62,000 nucleotides of DNA from Liolophura sinensis (GCF_032854445.1 NC_088300.1:73275005-73337004), one strand, 5' to 3'. Counted from the stretch's first letter, positions 1-14,186 are shown. Notes: a model not told the origin generated them from the letters alone. Made by a program: numbers and translations.

Positions 1-2240
1 GTGTCCCTAATCAATCTACACGTACATATATTAAGAAGTCACCTAAAAGCACTTCAGTTCTGGAGGAACACCTGGTAATAAATAGAAAAGCATTTACCAA
101 GCATATTTATAATTCTAAACCTGTGGAATTTCACACAACAGGGTCACATGTATACATGTTCCACAGCTATATGTATATATGTTAACATATGTATGGATGT
201 TCATGTAAGAGCAATAATGAACCAGAACTGAATGACATAATTAAGTACTCAAAATATATACAAAATATAAGTTGACAAACTACAGAATAATATTGCCCTG
301 AATGGCACAGGTCTTTACCATTCACAAATATGATGTTTGTCTTTACAAAATTTTTTTCCCTTAATTATCTAAAATTTCACCATCTTCTGTGTTACACGTA
401 CAGTGCTCCAAATAAGGGCCGCATCGGCGTAATTTACGCCTCCAAAAATGCCCAATACGCATATAAGTGAAAAAATAGGAGTAACTAATATGCCTAGAAA
501 ATGGGTTTCTAAAAGCGCAAGTACATGTTATTTCATGTTGATAGGTAGAATCACTCCCGCATTGAATATGGGAGATAACTCTGTATGTTTGACTCATACT
601 TTGTCTAGAAACTTGCATTGATTCATTTGAGACTACGCGCCTTTCAACGTGATTTTACAGTAGCGAGACAAGGCTCAAGTATATAGATGGGCACAATCAG
701 TGCAGTGATTTCTTCCCAAATTTGGGGATAATTGTTCATAGAGGAATATCAGATATTTAATAAGTATTTTCTAATGCCTTGGGTTTAAATCTGTATCAAT
801 GGTATAAAATCAAGCAGCACCTGAATTAATCAAAAATGTCCAAAATAAATATGAACTATTTACTCATGTATTAGCTAATGAATACAAAGTTATTCAACAT
901 GGCAGCACCCACCAAAGATGGCATGAGTTTGTGCCAAGGCCAGCGATGGCGTTTCTGTAGAGATGAAGGCAAAGCAGGTCACAGCTCTTTGTGGGGCATG
1001 AGAAAGAGATGTCATTGCAGTCTAATCGACTGGGTATGGTAAAAGCCTTGCATATCAGCTTATGCAATGGGTCATCCAGCAATGAGAACACAGTGAATAA
1101 CTCACGGTAACTATTGTTGTATGCCCTGTGAATTCTGTTATGCAAAATCAAGTGGAAAGTGTGTAAACATATTTAAACTACCATGGTTCAGCTTGAGCAC
1201 GGACCGAGGTGAAAATAATTCTAACAAAGCATGTAAACAGCGAACTGCTTAACAGTTCGGTATGTTCTCCATCACGTGCAGTTGTTTACATGAGGCAAAA
1301 GTAGTCATCTGAGATCAGGTGACATAATGCACGAGCCTCACTTTCAACGTCGCTTTGTAAACAGTATGGTGCCCAAGTCTATTAGAGATATACATGTAAT
1401 CGCAACAGGGGCAGCAGGTACATCTCTGTTTTAGATTGGCACTGATTACAAATGACTGGCAAAATACTATTTGTGCACACTGTTAAGTGAAGGGATGCAA
1501 AACCTTTGAGATCTCTGAGGAGGTTTTCCAAGGAGGTTTGGTACCCAAAAGCAGCAACAACCAACAAAAGACAACAGAAAATATTAAAACAACAAGGCCT
1601 GTATCCATATCTTTGTTAGCCTTCACAAATTCTTACACAGAGCATGTTCTTGTTGAACATTACCACATGTGAGTATTTGCATGCAAACCATCCCTAATTA
1701 AGCTTTATATGTGCATTATTGTTCGCAAACTTTATTTTTATAAAGACTGTTTTCTCGAATTATTGCAAACTGCAACAGGTGCATAGCAGTAATTAGAGCC
1801 CATCAAAGTGTGAACAGGCATCTCATAATATGTTCCATATGATTTAAGTTTTTATTTTTCGCCAAAAAAGAAAGCCCTCTGTATTACAAATGCAGTGATG
1901 AAAAAAAAATTACAAATTTTTTTTCATAATTTGATGCAGTACTGTACAGTTGCAAACAGAACATTAATGTTTTTTTAGATATGGCCCTGAAAGGTAACCA
2001 CTTTCTTACTGAAAGAGCGTCTCTTAGGTGCAGAAGATTCAGCCCAAAGCTGATCATATAGACTTCCAAGCAGACAATTTCACTGACTCAAACCCTACCT
2101 TATTTTTGCTATCCACTGATTCCGTAAAATGCCCGAAATGTAAAATGTCAAAGCCAGCATTGGCAAACCACCTTTTAACTGTAATACAGCCCTTTAAACT
2201 TTCGAATTGGACAACGTCTACCATGACTGTAATTTTTTTT
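1..2240. other. AT-rich spacer, no gene recognised
   Basis: Low-complexity AT-rich DNA with many short ORFs and no convincing coding run on either strand. ACATGTA-type palindromes recur, as they do across the window. Nothing here could be tied to a gene or a repeat family. Confidence 0.6.
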
Positions 2241-2244
2241 TCCT

Positions 2245-2372
2245 AACTTCGGGCAGGGTGATGGGCCACGAGAATTTTATCTTACCCAACATTCTCTTTA
2301 AGAGTTGCATGCCCTGTAAACAGAATGTTGGGTGGGATCAAATTTTCGTGGCCCATCACCTTGCCAGAAGTT
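2245..2372. mobile_element. Short foldback/MITE-like inverted repeat
   Basis: Two arms of about 51 bp (2245-2295 and 2322-2372) are nearly exact reverse complements, separated by a 26-bp loop. The left arm begins AACTTCGGGCAGGG and the right arm ends CCAGAAGTT. There is no ORF inside. The structure fits a small non-autonomous foldback element or MITE; no target duplication was identified. The family is not recognised. Confidence 0.6.
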
Positions 2373-2647
2373 GAAAAAAATGGGTATGTCACTCCACTGA
2401 ATACCAATCAACATCACTGATGACGGATGCTCTATGCATGTCAATTTTAGAAATAATGAGGATCCAAATCATGAATGGTTTTCTCTGATTAGACACTACT
2501 CCTAAGATGTAAGCCAGTACACCTCAGCTAAAATTTGGAGGAGTACTGTACTATAATAAAAATATATTTATCTGGGGCACTGAATGTTTGTTTCAAGGTG
2601 TGACAGTACATAAAGATACATATACTTACCTTTTTGTCTTGACAGAA

Positions 2648-2692
2648 ACATTTTTCATTTGAAAAAGCTGAATTTCAGAGAGGTACTGAAAA
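2648..2692 (-). CDS. Orphan exon candidate, unknown gene
   Basis: On the minus strand a short open block lies between a TTTTCAG acceptor and a GTAAGTAT donor. Only one frame is open; it enters in phase 0 and leaves in phase 2. The peptide begins YLSEIQLFQMK. A second block at about 3330-3365 (minus) shares the end of this exon at the protein level (MQEVSIKIRK against MKNVSVKTKR). The gene is not identified and a chance match to splice signals is possible. Confidence 0.25.
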
Positions 2693-3329
2693 TAGAAAAG
2701 ATAAAAATTGCTTATGATAAATCCATAACAATACCTGAAGTGGTTTCAAATGTAAGTAACACAGTAGTGAAGTAACTTCATGTTCACCAACTCACAGACA
2801 TACAGTAAATAGGATTCCACAAAGTGAAAGTCAAAGTATTGAATTGCCTGGCCATTCACATCCTGCTTAAATGTGCATTCACAATGATGGGCAGATACAT
2901 GTAGACACGGACTATTTAATGAGGGGTTTATAAAGACAATTAAAAAACTGATACAAGCACTCGTATTAAAGTGTATTCTGTACACCAAAATCAAAAATAA
3001 AATTAGAGGGACAATAATTAATCTTCAGGCATTGTTTTATATATTTCTCAGACTTAATTGTACATGTATTTGTAGTTCACATACATGTATTATCTGACAC
3101 ATATGAACACATATGGACAAAGAAACATGTATGTTGTTGGTGATAAGATAAGAGTCTCCTAAATGAGAACTAAATATTTTATCAACGCTCAGAGTAAGAC
3201 ATGAACATAGGCCTACATATAATTTAACTGTACAATACATAAAATGATAAACATATGTAACAAGAGCTCTTTCTCTTTCTTTACTAATGAAAAAAAGTAA
3301 AAATACAAATATGATTCATACTGTTTTCT

Positions 3330-3365
3330 TATCTTGATAGAAACTTCTTGCATCTGTAGAGGAAT
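3330..3365 (-). CDS. Orphan exon candidate, possible duplicate of the 2.65-kb exon
   Basis: The minus strand reads CTCTACAG then an ATG-led open stretch (MQEVSIKIRK) then a GTATGA donor-like site. The stretch resembles the 3' half of the candidate exon near 2.65 kb in DNA and protein, which suggests a duplicated exon or two copies of one repeat. No function can be assigned. Confidence 0.2.
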
Positions 3366-3559
3366 ATGTGTTGGAGACAAGTAACATGCTGGTACATGTA
3401 TGCAAGTAACAGAGCTAGAAAAAAGCAAACCTACACACACCATAACCAAACCCTCAAGAAAACTATTTTCCACAAAAGATAGTTTTACAGGTACATGTAT
3501 ATTGTTTCCCAATAAAACTTTGAGACGAAAGATATTTTTCCACAGGAATGAACAACTCT

Positions 3560-3911
3560 AATTGTTTTCCCAACAGTCAGCATTGTTGTGGACGGAGGCA
3601 GTGGGTGTTTGATTACGTAACACCACAGGGGACAGAATCAATCACACCTCACACGGAGCTGCTGTCGGGGAGGATTAAGGGACCTTATTGGGGATAGACC
3701 CACGCAGCAAGACACGAGGCGATCATCAAACTTGAGGTTAACATGAAATTTCTGTGTGACGGAAGAGAACCAGTCGCGGAATCTGCCGGGATGTGTTCAG
3801 ACGAAACAGAGCCCAGACAATTCGCAAACAAATACAGAGTATATCAGGGATATGTGGAAATATGGCTGACGGCTGCAGCATCACAGAGTTAAAAAAAAAA
3901 AAAAAAAAAAA
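3560..3911 (+). repeat. GC-richer block ending in a poly(A) run, possible retrocopy
   Basis: About 330 bp of visibly higher GC than the surroundings ends in an uninterrupted run of about 20 A (3892-3911). A 49-codon ORF (ATG at 3742) stops directly before the poly(A). This looks like a retroposed transcript or SINE with its tail. Read on the other strand, the same run is a poly(T) tract upstream of a CTGCAG acceptor, so an exon on the minus strand is the alternative. Neither reading matched a known family. Confidence 0.35.
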
Positions 3912-6900
3912 ACATGTGCACGCGTCCCACCAGGGTCTGCTCTCCCTAATATCTTAGATTTTCATCAGGACAAAGTTTACATCTCCACATACACTTACTA
4001 CTGCTGCAATAATGCAGGGTTGCTTCCAGCCATGGCAAAATAATGTTGCAATGTAATGTAAATGGAACACATATTTATCATTCCTTTTTAAAACCTCCGA
4101 AAATGTTTTTTTCAAATTACACGTAAACAACCGGTACTTAAACACTATCAGACAAACATAATTTTTAGCTAAAAGAGATCAAATACTGAAAAAGAAAAAA
4201 CAATTGTCTACTTTTTGAGCTGAAACACTGTTAAGATGAGTTTACTTAACTGACAACAGTGACATTTAGGGCAGGAGGAAAGCTGGAAAATTATGTGCTG
4301 CATAGTGGCCCAGTGTAACCTGCCAGATCATACCAGTAATTAGACAGCTGGCAACAACTGGCTTTTTATACACATCAATAATACGCCATTGAGACACAAT
4401 GGAGAGCTAGAGGCAGAGATCTACTACAGAAACTGCAGGAGTGTGATTCATCCTCAAAAGTTCATACAGCCTCTGTCCTTGACAACTAGTCAATGGAGTA
4501 CCATGATAAAATAAGGACTTGCTCCCAGAGGTTTTATTTCAGTATCGGTACTGAAATATACAAGTATATGCACAATCAGAGAATACTTTTTACACATATA
4601 TATGATTTCATGCTTGTCTTGCTAGTTGGTGGCTAATGGAACTTCATTTTGTTGTTAACAGTTTCCAACATTATTATGCACACATTACAGAGATGCACGC
4701 CAAATTCATTTGTTTGAGGTTTAACGTCTAATCAAAGAACATTCCCCTGATGTGACTATTTCATAACGATACTTTTTGAGAGACTGTATTTAACCTAAAG
4801 TTTAGTATTTTTCCAAGTAACACATTTTACCTGATGTGACAATTTCATCAGCCATATGGGGCCACTTAACAGTTTAATATCTCAAAGTTATAAAAACATA
4901 ACTTATAAAAACATAAGCCTTATCAGAAAAACTTGTGTGTAAAGGTATCATGTTACATGTATGTTCTTTATGTGCATCTAAAGGTGCATTTTTACATACT
5001 GAACTCAAGTGAAATACTGCATACATACTGTACATGTACATACAGTACCTTCAAAAGTATAATATAAAACATTGATATAAACAGGTAATCATACATATTG
5101 TATTGAGTGTATTTCATCAATACATAAAAAAGAATACAAAAAGGAACAAAACTGTACTAATATTGTCTTCAAGAGATCACACAGCTTCAGCGTTAGGGAT
5201 TTGCCGTCAGATATTATAACATCTGTGATTCAGTTTGACCACGCTAAGGCAGCATTTACAGGTTACTGACGTACAGGAAATGTGCGCATTGTGAGGGTCA
5301 TGTTCTCACAACAAAAATAGTTCAGTACAAAAAACACAAGGCCAGCAGAAAATAACCAGTGGTAATACTGTCACATGGTGTTTGGGTAAGACCTTGGTGT
5401 GTTCAGATGTGTTTAGGTTACCTTGACTGAAAAACAAACTTGTTTTTCCCGGTCAGTCATGAACATTAAATACTGAACCAGCTGAGGAAATAGGGAATTA
5501 CACACCAGAATATAAATAACAGATTTAAACTGGTTACAGTGTAACTTAATTTCACCACTTTCATTGTCCACAAAACAAATAGGGTGGGGTATTCTTTTTT
5601 TTGTGAACCAGGTACACAAAAGTGTGAACAGGACTAAAAAGATGTTGACAGGTGCAAAAATGCATCTGCTGAAAGTTCCATGATGAAACAAGGAAAAACG
5701 AACATTTTCCTGAGTGATGTGCAACACAAAAAAAACCCTGAGCTTTTCTCCTGTCTGTACACCACATGTAATTCGTGTTCTTAGGGAGTTTTTATCACAA
5801 TACAGTACATATATAAATCTCTCATCTCATTTCACTATGTTCATATCATCATAAAATCTATTAGTGTGGACAGAAGTAAATGTATTTAACATACATGTAA
5901 AGAAAACAGAGAGCAAACAACTCAAAAAGCTTATCCAAAACAACATGGCCTTTTCATCCATGTTTTGTTATGTCAAGGTGAATATATGTCTACATAATTA
6001 CGTCTGAATATTCACAGGTTTCATTACCTGTTTCATAACTACATATAATTGTATCTTCCTATGAGGGTTTTTCACCCTTTTTGACAATATTTCCCTATTG
6101 TTACAAGATCAACATCGGAGGTACAAACTTATAGTTAAGACAAAAGGGCTTGGGAATCACACACTATCATAAAAGCTACATCGACATTTAGTTCTAATCT
6201 AGGACCATATCTAGAACCCTTTTAGTTCTGGAAAATGTATGGGCTCCCAATCAGCTGGGTACCCAAATTAATCTAGGTGTACTAGAACAGATAAAATGAA
6301 CAGATAAAAAGTTTTCATAAAATTTTCTTTCTTTCATGGACTAAAAGCTCTCAGAAAGCACAATTTTGCCTTGCATTTTACAAAATTTCTTTATGCTCCG
6401 TCACAATGTCACCTTTGAAGTTTGGGATAAGCAAGAACCTGATTGTGTATGATCGTGAAAAAGTGTGACATTAATTTGTTCCCAACTTTTCTGAAATGGG
6501 TAATAATGTATTACCATACAACAGAAGAATACCAAGGATTGTCCTCACCATACACTCCTTTTTCATTCCAAAGACTTGCTAGAAATTTATTCATGTAAAG
6601 AAATACAAAATATAATAGGTTTCATAACGCAAATTATCTGAAAATTGCTGTATAACAAGTTCAGTATTAATAAGAGTGATGGAAATAGTCTCCATTAAGT
6701 TGCCGGGTAAATGTCTACACAGAGCTACACAGTTATAACAATGTACATACAAATGGACTAACATTATACATCCATGCATGAAAGTTGTGTACACATATAT
6801 ACATGAAATATTCACTTTATATATGTTTATTAGGTCATCTTAGGTTCTCTTGAGAGATAATGAAAAATGATGTAAAATCATGTGGAAAAAAAACACAAAA

Positions 6901-7440
6901 CAATCTTAGGATAAATTCTTCCATGATATAAATGTGGAGTTTGAAAAAAAACAAAAAAACAATTAAAAACTGTTCATGAGTGTGATCAACTCAGTGTGTT
7001 ACAAACCATACAAATTATCATTATCATTATAAAATTTTATACTCATTTTGAACATTATCATTACAGGTTTGAACGTTACAAACATGTTCATGAATTCTGA
7101 GGATCATGAGTATCAACACAGAAATGCTACTTTTTATGTTTTCTCTAGCGAAAGTCTGTCACGGTAACATCAGTCAATGATCTGACAAGTCTCCCACCTG
7201 TAAACTTGCATGAATTAATATCATGCAAATCTCAGCATGGTGTGACTGCCATGTGTGCAGGAGGGACTCTAGAAAACAAAAGCCAAGCACTTAGGCATCA
7301 CATTGTACAGGCGATATCTCATGTACTACATGGAAAATATGTTTCCCATGTGTTTACACATACATGTATAGTGTAGGCCGATTAAGTTCACATACATGTA
7401 TGTACATGTACATGTAGATCAGTGCTATGATCACAATGCT
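3912..7440. other. AT-rich spacer, no gene recognised
   Basis: No coding exon with splice sites was found. The ORFs present are short and of low complexity. ACATGTA palindromes are frequent, for example near 5030 and 7380-7415. Confidence 0.55.
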
Positions 7441-7445
7441 CATGG

Positions 7446-7462
7446 GGAAGGTGGGGGAAGGT

Positions 7463-7493
<31 letters not shown>

Positions 7494-7495
7494 GT
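7446..7495 (+). repeat. (GT)n followed by a long poly(G) run
   Basis: GGTGGGGGAAGG is followed by about 8 GT units and then an unbroken run of about 18 G. It is a compound microsatellite that could form G-quadruplex structure on the plus strand. It is also a likely site of length error in the assembly. Confidence 0.85.
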
Positions 7496-8454
7496 TAAGT
7501 GATCCTGGAGCAAGATAAGAATCTAAAGTAAAGACAATATCACCTGAGCATGCTAACAAATTAGGGATGAGAAATAATTTCTTGTCTTATTATAGAGTTT
7601 GAAGAGATAAAACAGGGCCGGTTATATTTAAACAAATGACACACATAGCTTAATTCTGTGGTGTGACTTCTACAACAAGAGAGATGATTTTAACTGGTTA
7701 ATCAGTTGCTTCAATACACTTACCGAGAACTGTTTAAGTTCACATATAATGATAACATTTGACTGAACAACAATTCATACACATATATATGCATAGCACT
7801 GTCTTGAAATATTTGTTATAAGACAATATAATCATACAAAGATTTAGTTAGGTATATTGCCTATTTTTTCTCCTGAATGAATTCTTTCATCACAATCAAC
7901 CTATGTACCAGTACACTGAGGGAATGAAGTGCAGACAATGATCAATAATTTATATATACATTTACCTACAGGTATTCACAGGTGTTAATTATCTTTGAAT
8001 TATGCTGAGCTATTTCACGTAGACTTTTTAACATAGATATTTCGAAACCGGTGTTGAATACATTTTGTACTTTATAGTTTGTAAATTAAATAATCTCTCC
8101 ATATTAAAGAAAAGACACATTTTGGGAAATGGATCCTCATTTAAGAGAGTTGTCTATATAATTATTCTGGCACTTTTAGAGTGCACGATTGAATAACCCT
8201 TGCTTTTAACACAGGTAACTTTCTACTGATAACATTAATAATTTATTTTATTTGACTTGCTGGATTTTAGCACTACACTCTACAATATTTAATTTATTCA
8301 ATAGTGACCTTTGGCAAGTATAATGTAACTGGCAGAATTCTTACATATGACACACACACACATGTTCAGTGCTCAGTAAAGTGAGCTCATGTGATGTGTA
8401 CTTTAAAGCTAAACTTCATGTCAGGCCACTTTAAACAGTCCCAGAAGTCAGGTG

Positions 8455-8990
8455 ACCACTAAGAACCTCCTCCCCATTTAAAGGTAAAGACCTCAAAAAA
8501 TCAAAGTAGGTATCACTAAATAGGCCACTTAAAACTATGCATAAATATACTTTCATTTTTTGGAGATTTTTATGAAGAGAGTTAAAGGCATTCAAACATT
8601 TGAATTCTATGGTGGGCTTTATGGACCATACTATCAGAGTTTAGGAACTCACACGTCACAGAAAGTTTTTCCAACACTGTTTGGATAACTCTTTTCACCT
8701 ATGGGTAAAGGATTACTGAAATAATACTCTCAGAAATTCATTTCTTCTGGTGAACATCAGAAAAAAAAGGTGATGTGACGTCACAGTTCCTAGATAAAAT
8801 ATTGCTCAAAAAGCCCACCATATCATTCAAATATTCGAATGCCTTTCAACACTCTTCAAAAAATCTGAACTAAAAAAGTGAAAGTATTTTTACGCATAGT
8901 TTTCAGTTGTCTATATGATGAACCATACTTCAGCTTTCTTTTACTGCAAGTCTGCCTTATAAGTACCATTTTAACCATAGTCACATTGCT
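8455..8990. mobile_element. Long imperfect foldback element (non-autonomous DNA transposon type)
   Basis: The left arm (about 8515-8680) and right arm (about 8780-8930) are imperfect reverse complements. Examples are the pair CTATGCATAAATATACTTTC and GAAAGTATTTTTACGCATAG, and the pair GGTGGGCTTTAT and AAAAGCCCACCAT. The interior holds no ORF. The structure suggests an old terminal-inverted-repeat element; the boundaries are approximate and no target duplication was seen. Confidence 0.55.
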
Positions 8991-11900
8991 TCAGTTGGTG
9001 TTTTTTCCCAGCAACATTATGGGCCCCCTTTAATATCAAGGACAGTATCATAGAATCTCACAATACATGTATGTAGATAAAAAAAATTGTTCTATATCAC
9101 ATGTACATGTATCATGTGGCAAAGAAAGTGGTGCCAATTCTCTCTTTTTTATAATAGGAATCATCTTTATACTGCATGGTTTAAAATATGTACTTATTTG
9201 TCTCAAAATATGTACCCAATTTGTTTCACGGGCAGGGTCTAATCTGGCCTCAGAAGAGCAGGCGGTGGAAGCACCGGTGAAGGGCACCTCATTGTTGAAT
9301 ATTTCGATTCTCATAAATTTTTAAGGGCCTCAGTTCCTACAGTTGACCTCCACCCCATGTGCACACCACAACATGTACCTAATCCGAAGATTCAGTCTAA
9401 GGATGGCTTGTATTGACTGATATGTGGAGAACTCTGCCATCCCGGATGACATGTGCATCTGATCATCACACTGTATCATAGCTACCCCAGGCCATCATTA
9501 AAAATTTGTTTGTTGCGGGTAAAAACTCTGTTTTTTGAAGTCGGGTTGGTCTGTCGGAATTTTTTTTCCCCCGGCCTGAATAATCTGAATGCTACTTCAA
9601 TTATCGCGGGTTCAATTTTCATCACCTTATTCGGGGCATACATTTCCGATTTTAAATAATCTTTAAAAACTTTGTTGTTTTCATAACCAAGTTCTTTCAC
9701 ACTGAAGTCAAATATTCCTTCTTGATTCTGGATCCAACATTAAATTTGAGTAAATTTACAAATTTTAACCCTAAACAACTGAAGTTTAAAGGCATCCACT
9801 GCTTTTGCCACTGTGGCGAAGGGACGCCACTTTGCTTTCGCCACACAGAAATCATATTCGCCAAAACTAGTGTGGCGAATGACTAGCCGAAGCCTAGCCA
9901 CAAAGTAGATCATCCGAGTCTTATAATGAATTTGGGCTGTTTCTTTTTTTTTTTTTTTTCTGGCGCAAAGGGCACTTTGAGGGAAGGGCAGCATCTGGTA
10001 ATTGGACGCTGAGAGGGGAAGGATTAGGCCCTAACCGGTCATTTCCATGTAGTATTTATAGGAAGTTTTCTCAGTGACCATACATGCACTCCTTGTATAG
10101 CCTTCGCTTTTAAGCAGATCTTATTTATAGAAGACAGCTTTTATTAGTCAAGACAACTAAAACCCTGAGCGAGGTCGACTATTTGATCACACGCTTCACC
10201 AGCTCCTGGTATGTCTACTCCACATGTGCATTTATTGTGGTAGCAATATATCACCCACAAGAAACACTGACATTAAAAAAAGTTCTCTAAAATTCAAAAG
10301 ATTTTTGAGTCCAAGAATAATTTATGAATATATTTTTATGAAAACGTACCAATCATCATCATCCAACAAAATGAAGTTGAATATTTATGTTCGCAAAGCC
10401 TGTTTCCAACACAATTATTAACATGCGTCTAATTACTATACAGGTTCTATAAGACTTGATGAACATCAGTCATCTGAGACAACTCATCCACCTCCATGTA
10501 ATACAAGGACAGATATGCAAATACATTCACAGTCTATTTATTCAAAGACAATGACTACCTAACCTTATCAGAATTTGTGCTTAACCAACTGTTTTGGAAC
10601 AGCTGCTGGTATATGGAACAGTAGAAATGTGAAGACACACAAAATCCTAGACTGGACTTCAGTTTATTTCCTTGAAATCTTCTACATGGTTGATCATGTC
10701 ACTTTATAATCCACCGCACAGATTTAACCAGAACTTGGTAATTAAGACACAGTAAAATCTGCTTTAAGTAGGAAGAAAAACGCCTTTTATTTGACTGAAT
10801 TTCTAGGCTTCCCCTCAACAAGAACACAATATATCCTCAGCATTATGTTAGACTAATGCATAAGCATGACGATAATGGTCACGCATGAAGTAGCTTAATT
10901 GTGCCTTATACACATTCAGTATATTACTGTAATTCTTCAACTTTTTAGCATGTTTGCAAGCTGTTTAATAATATTCTGAAGGCATTATTCTGTATAGACT
11001 GATGAAATGATACTTTTTGTGAAGCCCTGAAATAGGCTGATCAACCAATGTAGTGTTGTTATATGCGAAAAGGATAAGGAATTAGGGTAGTTAATAAATA
11101 CATTCTAATTTTTACACCTTTTATTCCATGTATATGAAGTGTTGTTAATGATGAGGGTTTAGAATATGCTCCTTGTGAGCATGGTTGCAGCTGCACTTGT
11201 AAGCAGTTCATATATGCTGGCTGTTAACTGAGAAAATCAACAAATGACAAAAATTCAGCAAAGGGCTATTAATGCACCCTTCACTGAACAGTCCATGTTA
11301 CCAACATGTACAAAGGTATGAGCTTCTGAATTACACCTGACAGGTACTGCATTTATACCTATACATACATGTGCATGATTATGCTTCCATGTACATGTAC
11401 ATGTAGGATTGTTTCAGCCCTCCCAGTGTACATGTATGACTGGATGCAACTTGTATCCTCTAACATGCTAAAAACACTGGCGTGAAAAATGGACAGAAAA
11501 TCATTCATTAATTAATCAGAAGATTATTTCATCCATAACTAATTATCCCATTTTTCATGATTCTGAAAGTTCTAATGATTTCAGAAAGTTGCTTTCAGGT
11601 TTGCTCAGAACAAGGGATAATATTCTATTGGCAAATCGTACGTTTCAGCACTAAAACTGTATAGAATGGTATACATGAGGACACTCTATCCATGAGTATT
11701 GTCATATGACAAACCCAATTCTTCTGGACATGACATCTAAATATAGGGTGAAAGGGTCAGCTTTCCAGCACTGCATACCTTCTATACTAATTTAGTCACA
11801 ATGTTTTTTTTATATGGAAACAACAGTGAACGAAGCTCTGTCATATAAAGAAAACAGTGTCTATTCAGAAATCTACAGGCGTTTAGAGAGGGTTATCAGA

Positions 11901-14186
11901 CAAATCATGACTCATTAACACAAATAAAACAGATCTTCTCTGTGTATGAATGCAGAGAATATACATGTGCATGGCAAAGGACAGAAATGTACACTGTAAA
12001 TCAAAGCAATCTGATCAAAACACACCTGGACATAACGTCTATACATGTACAGTATTTTACCTAAAAATTTCATCTATGATTAAGTTATTCATTGAGCCCG
12101 ATTCTGAGAATTCTATTGAAAGGTCTCTGTAGGTACATGTAGACAACATACCTCTAGGAAAATGTCGCTTCGGCACCAAATGTACCATTGCATAAGATTT
12201 CATAACTGCCTCCAAAAATACACTTTTTGGGGCAAATTTTCATGGGAAATACAGTAATTTCCAGACCACTTGTAATCAGTATCAAGAGGAGCATGTATAT
12301 AAGTTATGCAGATTTTTGAGAATGTCCTCAGTTAGTGTATTTATATAAAAAAAAATACTAAAGAGACAAAATCAAAATATTAAAGCAAAACTTTCCAGAC
12401 AATATTAGGTTACCAAAATACAAGGTATTACCTTTTATGTACGTAAAGGTCATTTCTTTCCACAGATTAAGTTATTATGACAAATCATACGCCTTCTCAT
12501 GCATATATGATTTATGTCTGCTACAATTTACATGTGACACATCCATGTATATGCGCAGGTTCAGACGGCCAGCTGCCAACGTGTGATGACAATCACATCC
12601 AAATCTAGCCATTAACATTAATTTTCACACAAAACTAAGGAGTAAACCAGGCCATGGACAACAGAAATAAAGTGTACATGTATATACTTGTACATGAGAC
12701 AAGAATAAATGTAACATTAACGGATTGGCAAGGATTCTCCAGTTACAAGTGCTAAGTGTAAGAAAGATAATTCCATGTAAATGTTATTTTGTTGAGTAAT
12801 TAAGGGTATTATTGAATGCGAACCAGCAAATAACTGAAGGAAGATTCCTACTTTAAATATGTTCATATTTTAAATTGTCATTTTGCCTGCACATCCTGTC
12901 ATCAGTCACCTGATCATGTTTCCACTCATTCAGTTTTTCAAATTTATTTTGATCACTTCACAATGACTTTTCCTTACAGCAAATCAGACCCAATACTGAC
13001 ACATTCATAATGCTCCGTCACTAAAACACAGGCACCAGTCACAATGCAATGACTCTACAGGGGATTAGCACAAACATTTTGGACCTCATGATAAGCACAG
13101 AATATACATTTATCACCCAACAGAAATTACCGTTTGTGCAACAAGCAGACTTACCCTTATACAGAAGGCCACAATTCAGACAAAAGTTAGATAGAGGAAC
13201 ATCATTTCCAATCATTGCTTTTAGAAAGTTCCAAGTTTACCAATTTTAAATGACCCGAGGAGTAAACTTGTGCCTTCTGCTCTGATGCTATGATGTTCTA
13301 CATGAAAACTGAGAATGCAACCTTCAGATAAAAATGGCAAGAGGTTGTGATTTAATGATTACCTGTAACCAGAAATCAATTAGCCGCATTTCACAACTGT
13401 TCCTGATTTCATTGGACTCCATTCACTTAACACTGCATCTGTATGATGCCTACAACTACGATAATTAGTGAAGTTCTAAATCCGAATACAAAAAACTTGA
13501 TGTACATTTCACAAAGTTCTCATATCCACACTATTGATATTAACAATGTAGGTCACTGGGATGAAAATAGGATACCCTAAATTATACTAATGCTACCTCT
13601 GAATTATGATAACCAATTTACATAAATATACATATTAAATCAGTTAATGAACCTAAAGCCAAAAATATATGATCTTGCAGTAAACTCTGGTATTTCCTTC
13701 GGAATGCTGTACTTCACTTTCTGTTATATGAATATATACACAGGGCTGCGTTAAAATCAGATATCCTCCACCTGCCCTTTGTTTACTGGGATATGTCAAC
13801 ACGCCTATAGGCGCAGCAAGTCAACTTGATAAGTATAACACGAATATGAGTAAATCTTTTCCAATACCTGATTATAAGTAATGCCATCACCTTAAGGCCT
13901 TGGTTTACAGTCATACAGGATGTACAGTAATACATACGTGTAGCCACACAGGAAGTATGATTGAGGTTCTAGTTTTTCATCCTATCTCATTTTCTTTTTA
14001 ATGAATCTTAAATCAGATAATTACAGAAACTCTTGAGTCAATTGTGATTGCAATAAAACTTGTTCTTCTTGCTTTTAACAAGAGTGTACATTATTATATA
14101 CATGTATGTCTCTCTGCTGTAAAGAGTCCCTTTCAAAAACGTTTAGGTATTATTTAACACCAACAAACCTAGTGCACAGAACAAAA
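8991..14186. other. Long spacer, no gene recognised
   Basis: Short ORFs occur on both strands (for example 9048-9324 and 9453-9700), but none shows a domain or a consistent pair of splice sites. Around 9800-9900 GTGGCGA and TCGCCAC words alternate and can form small hairpins; their origin is not recognised. A minus-strand stretch at 13361-13420 ends in a good donor but has a stop directly upstream of its ATG. Confidence 0.5.

Noticed and set aside
9482-9700. 72-codon minus-strand ORF
   Set aside because: It lacks an acceptable domain or splice signals, and an equally long plus-strand ORF overlaps it.
13361-13420. Minus-strand mini-exon MESNEIRNSCEM ending at a donor
   Set aside because: A stop lies just before the ATG and no acceptor joins in frame; a chance ORF is more likely.
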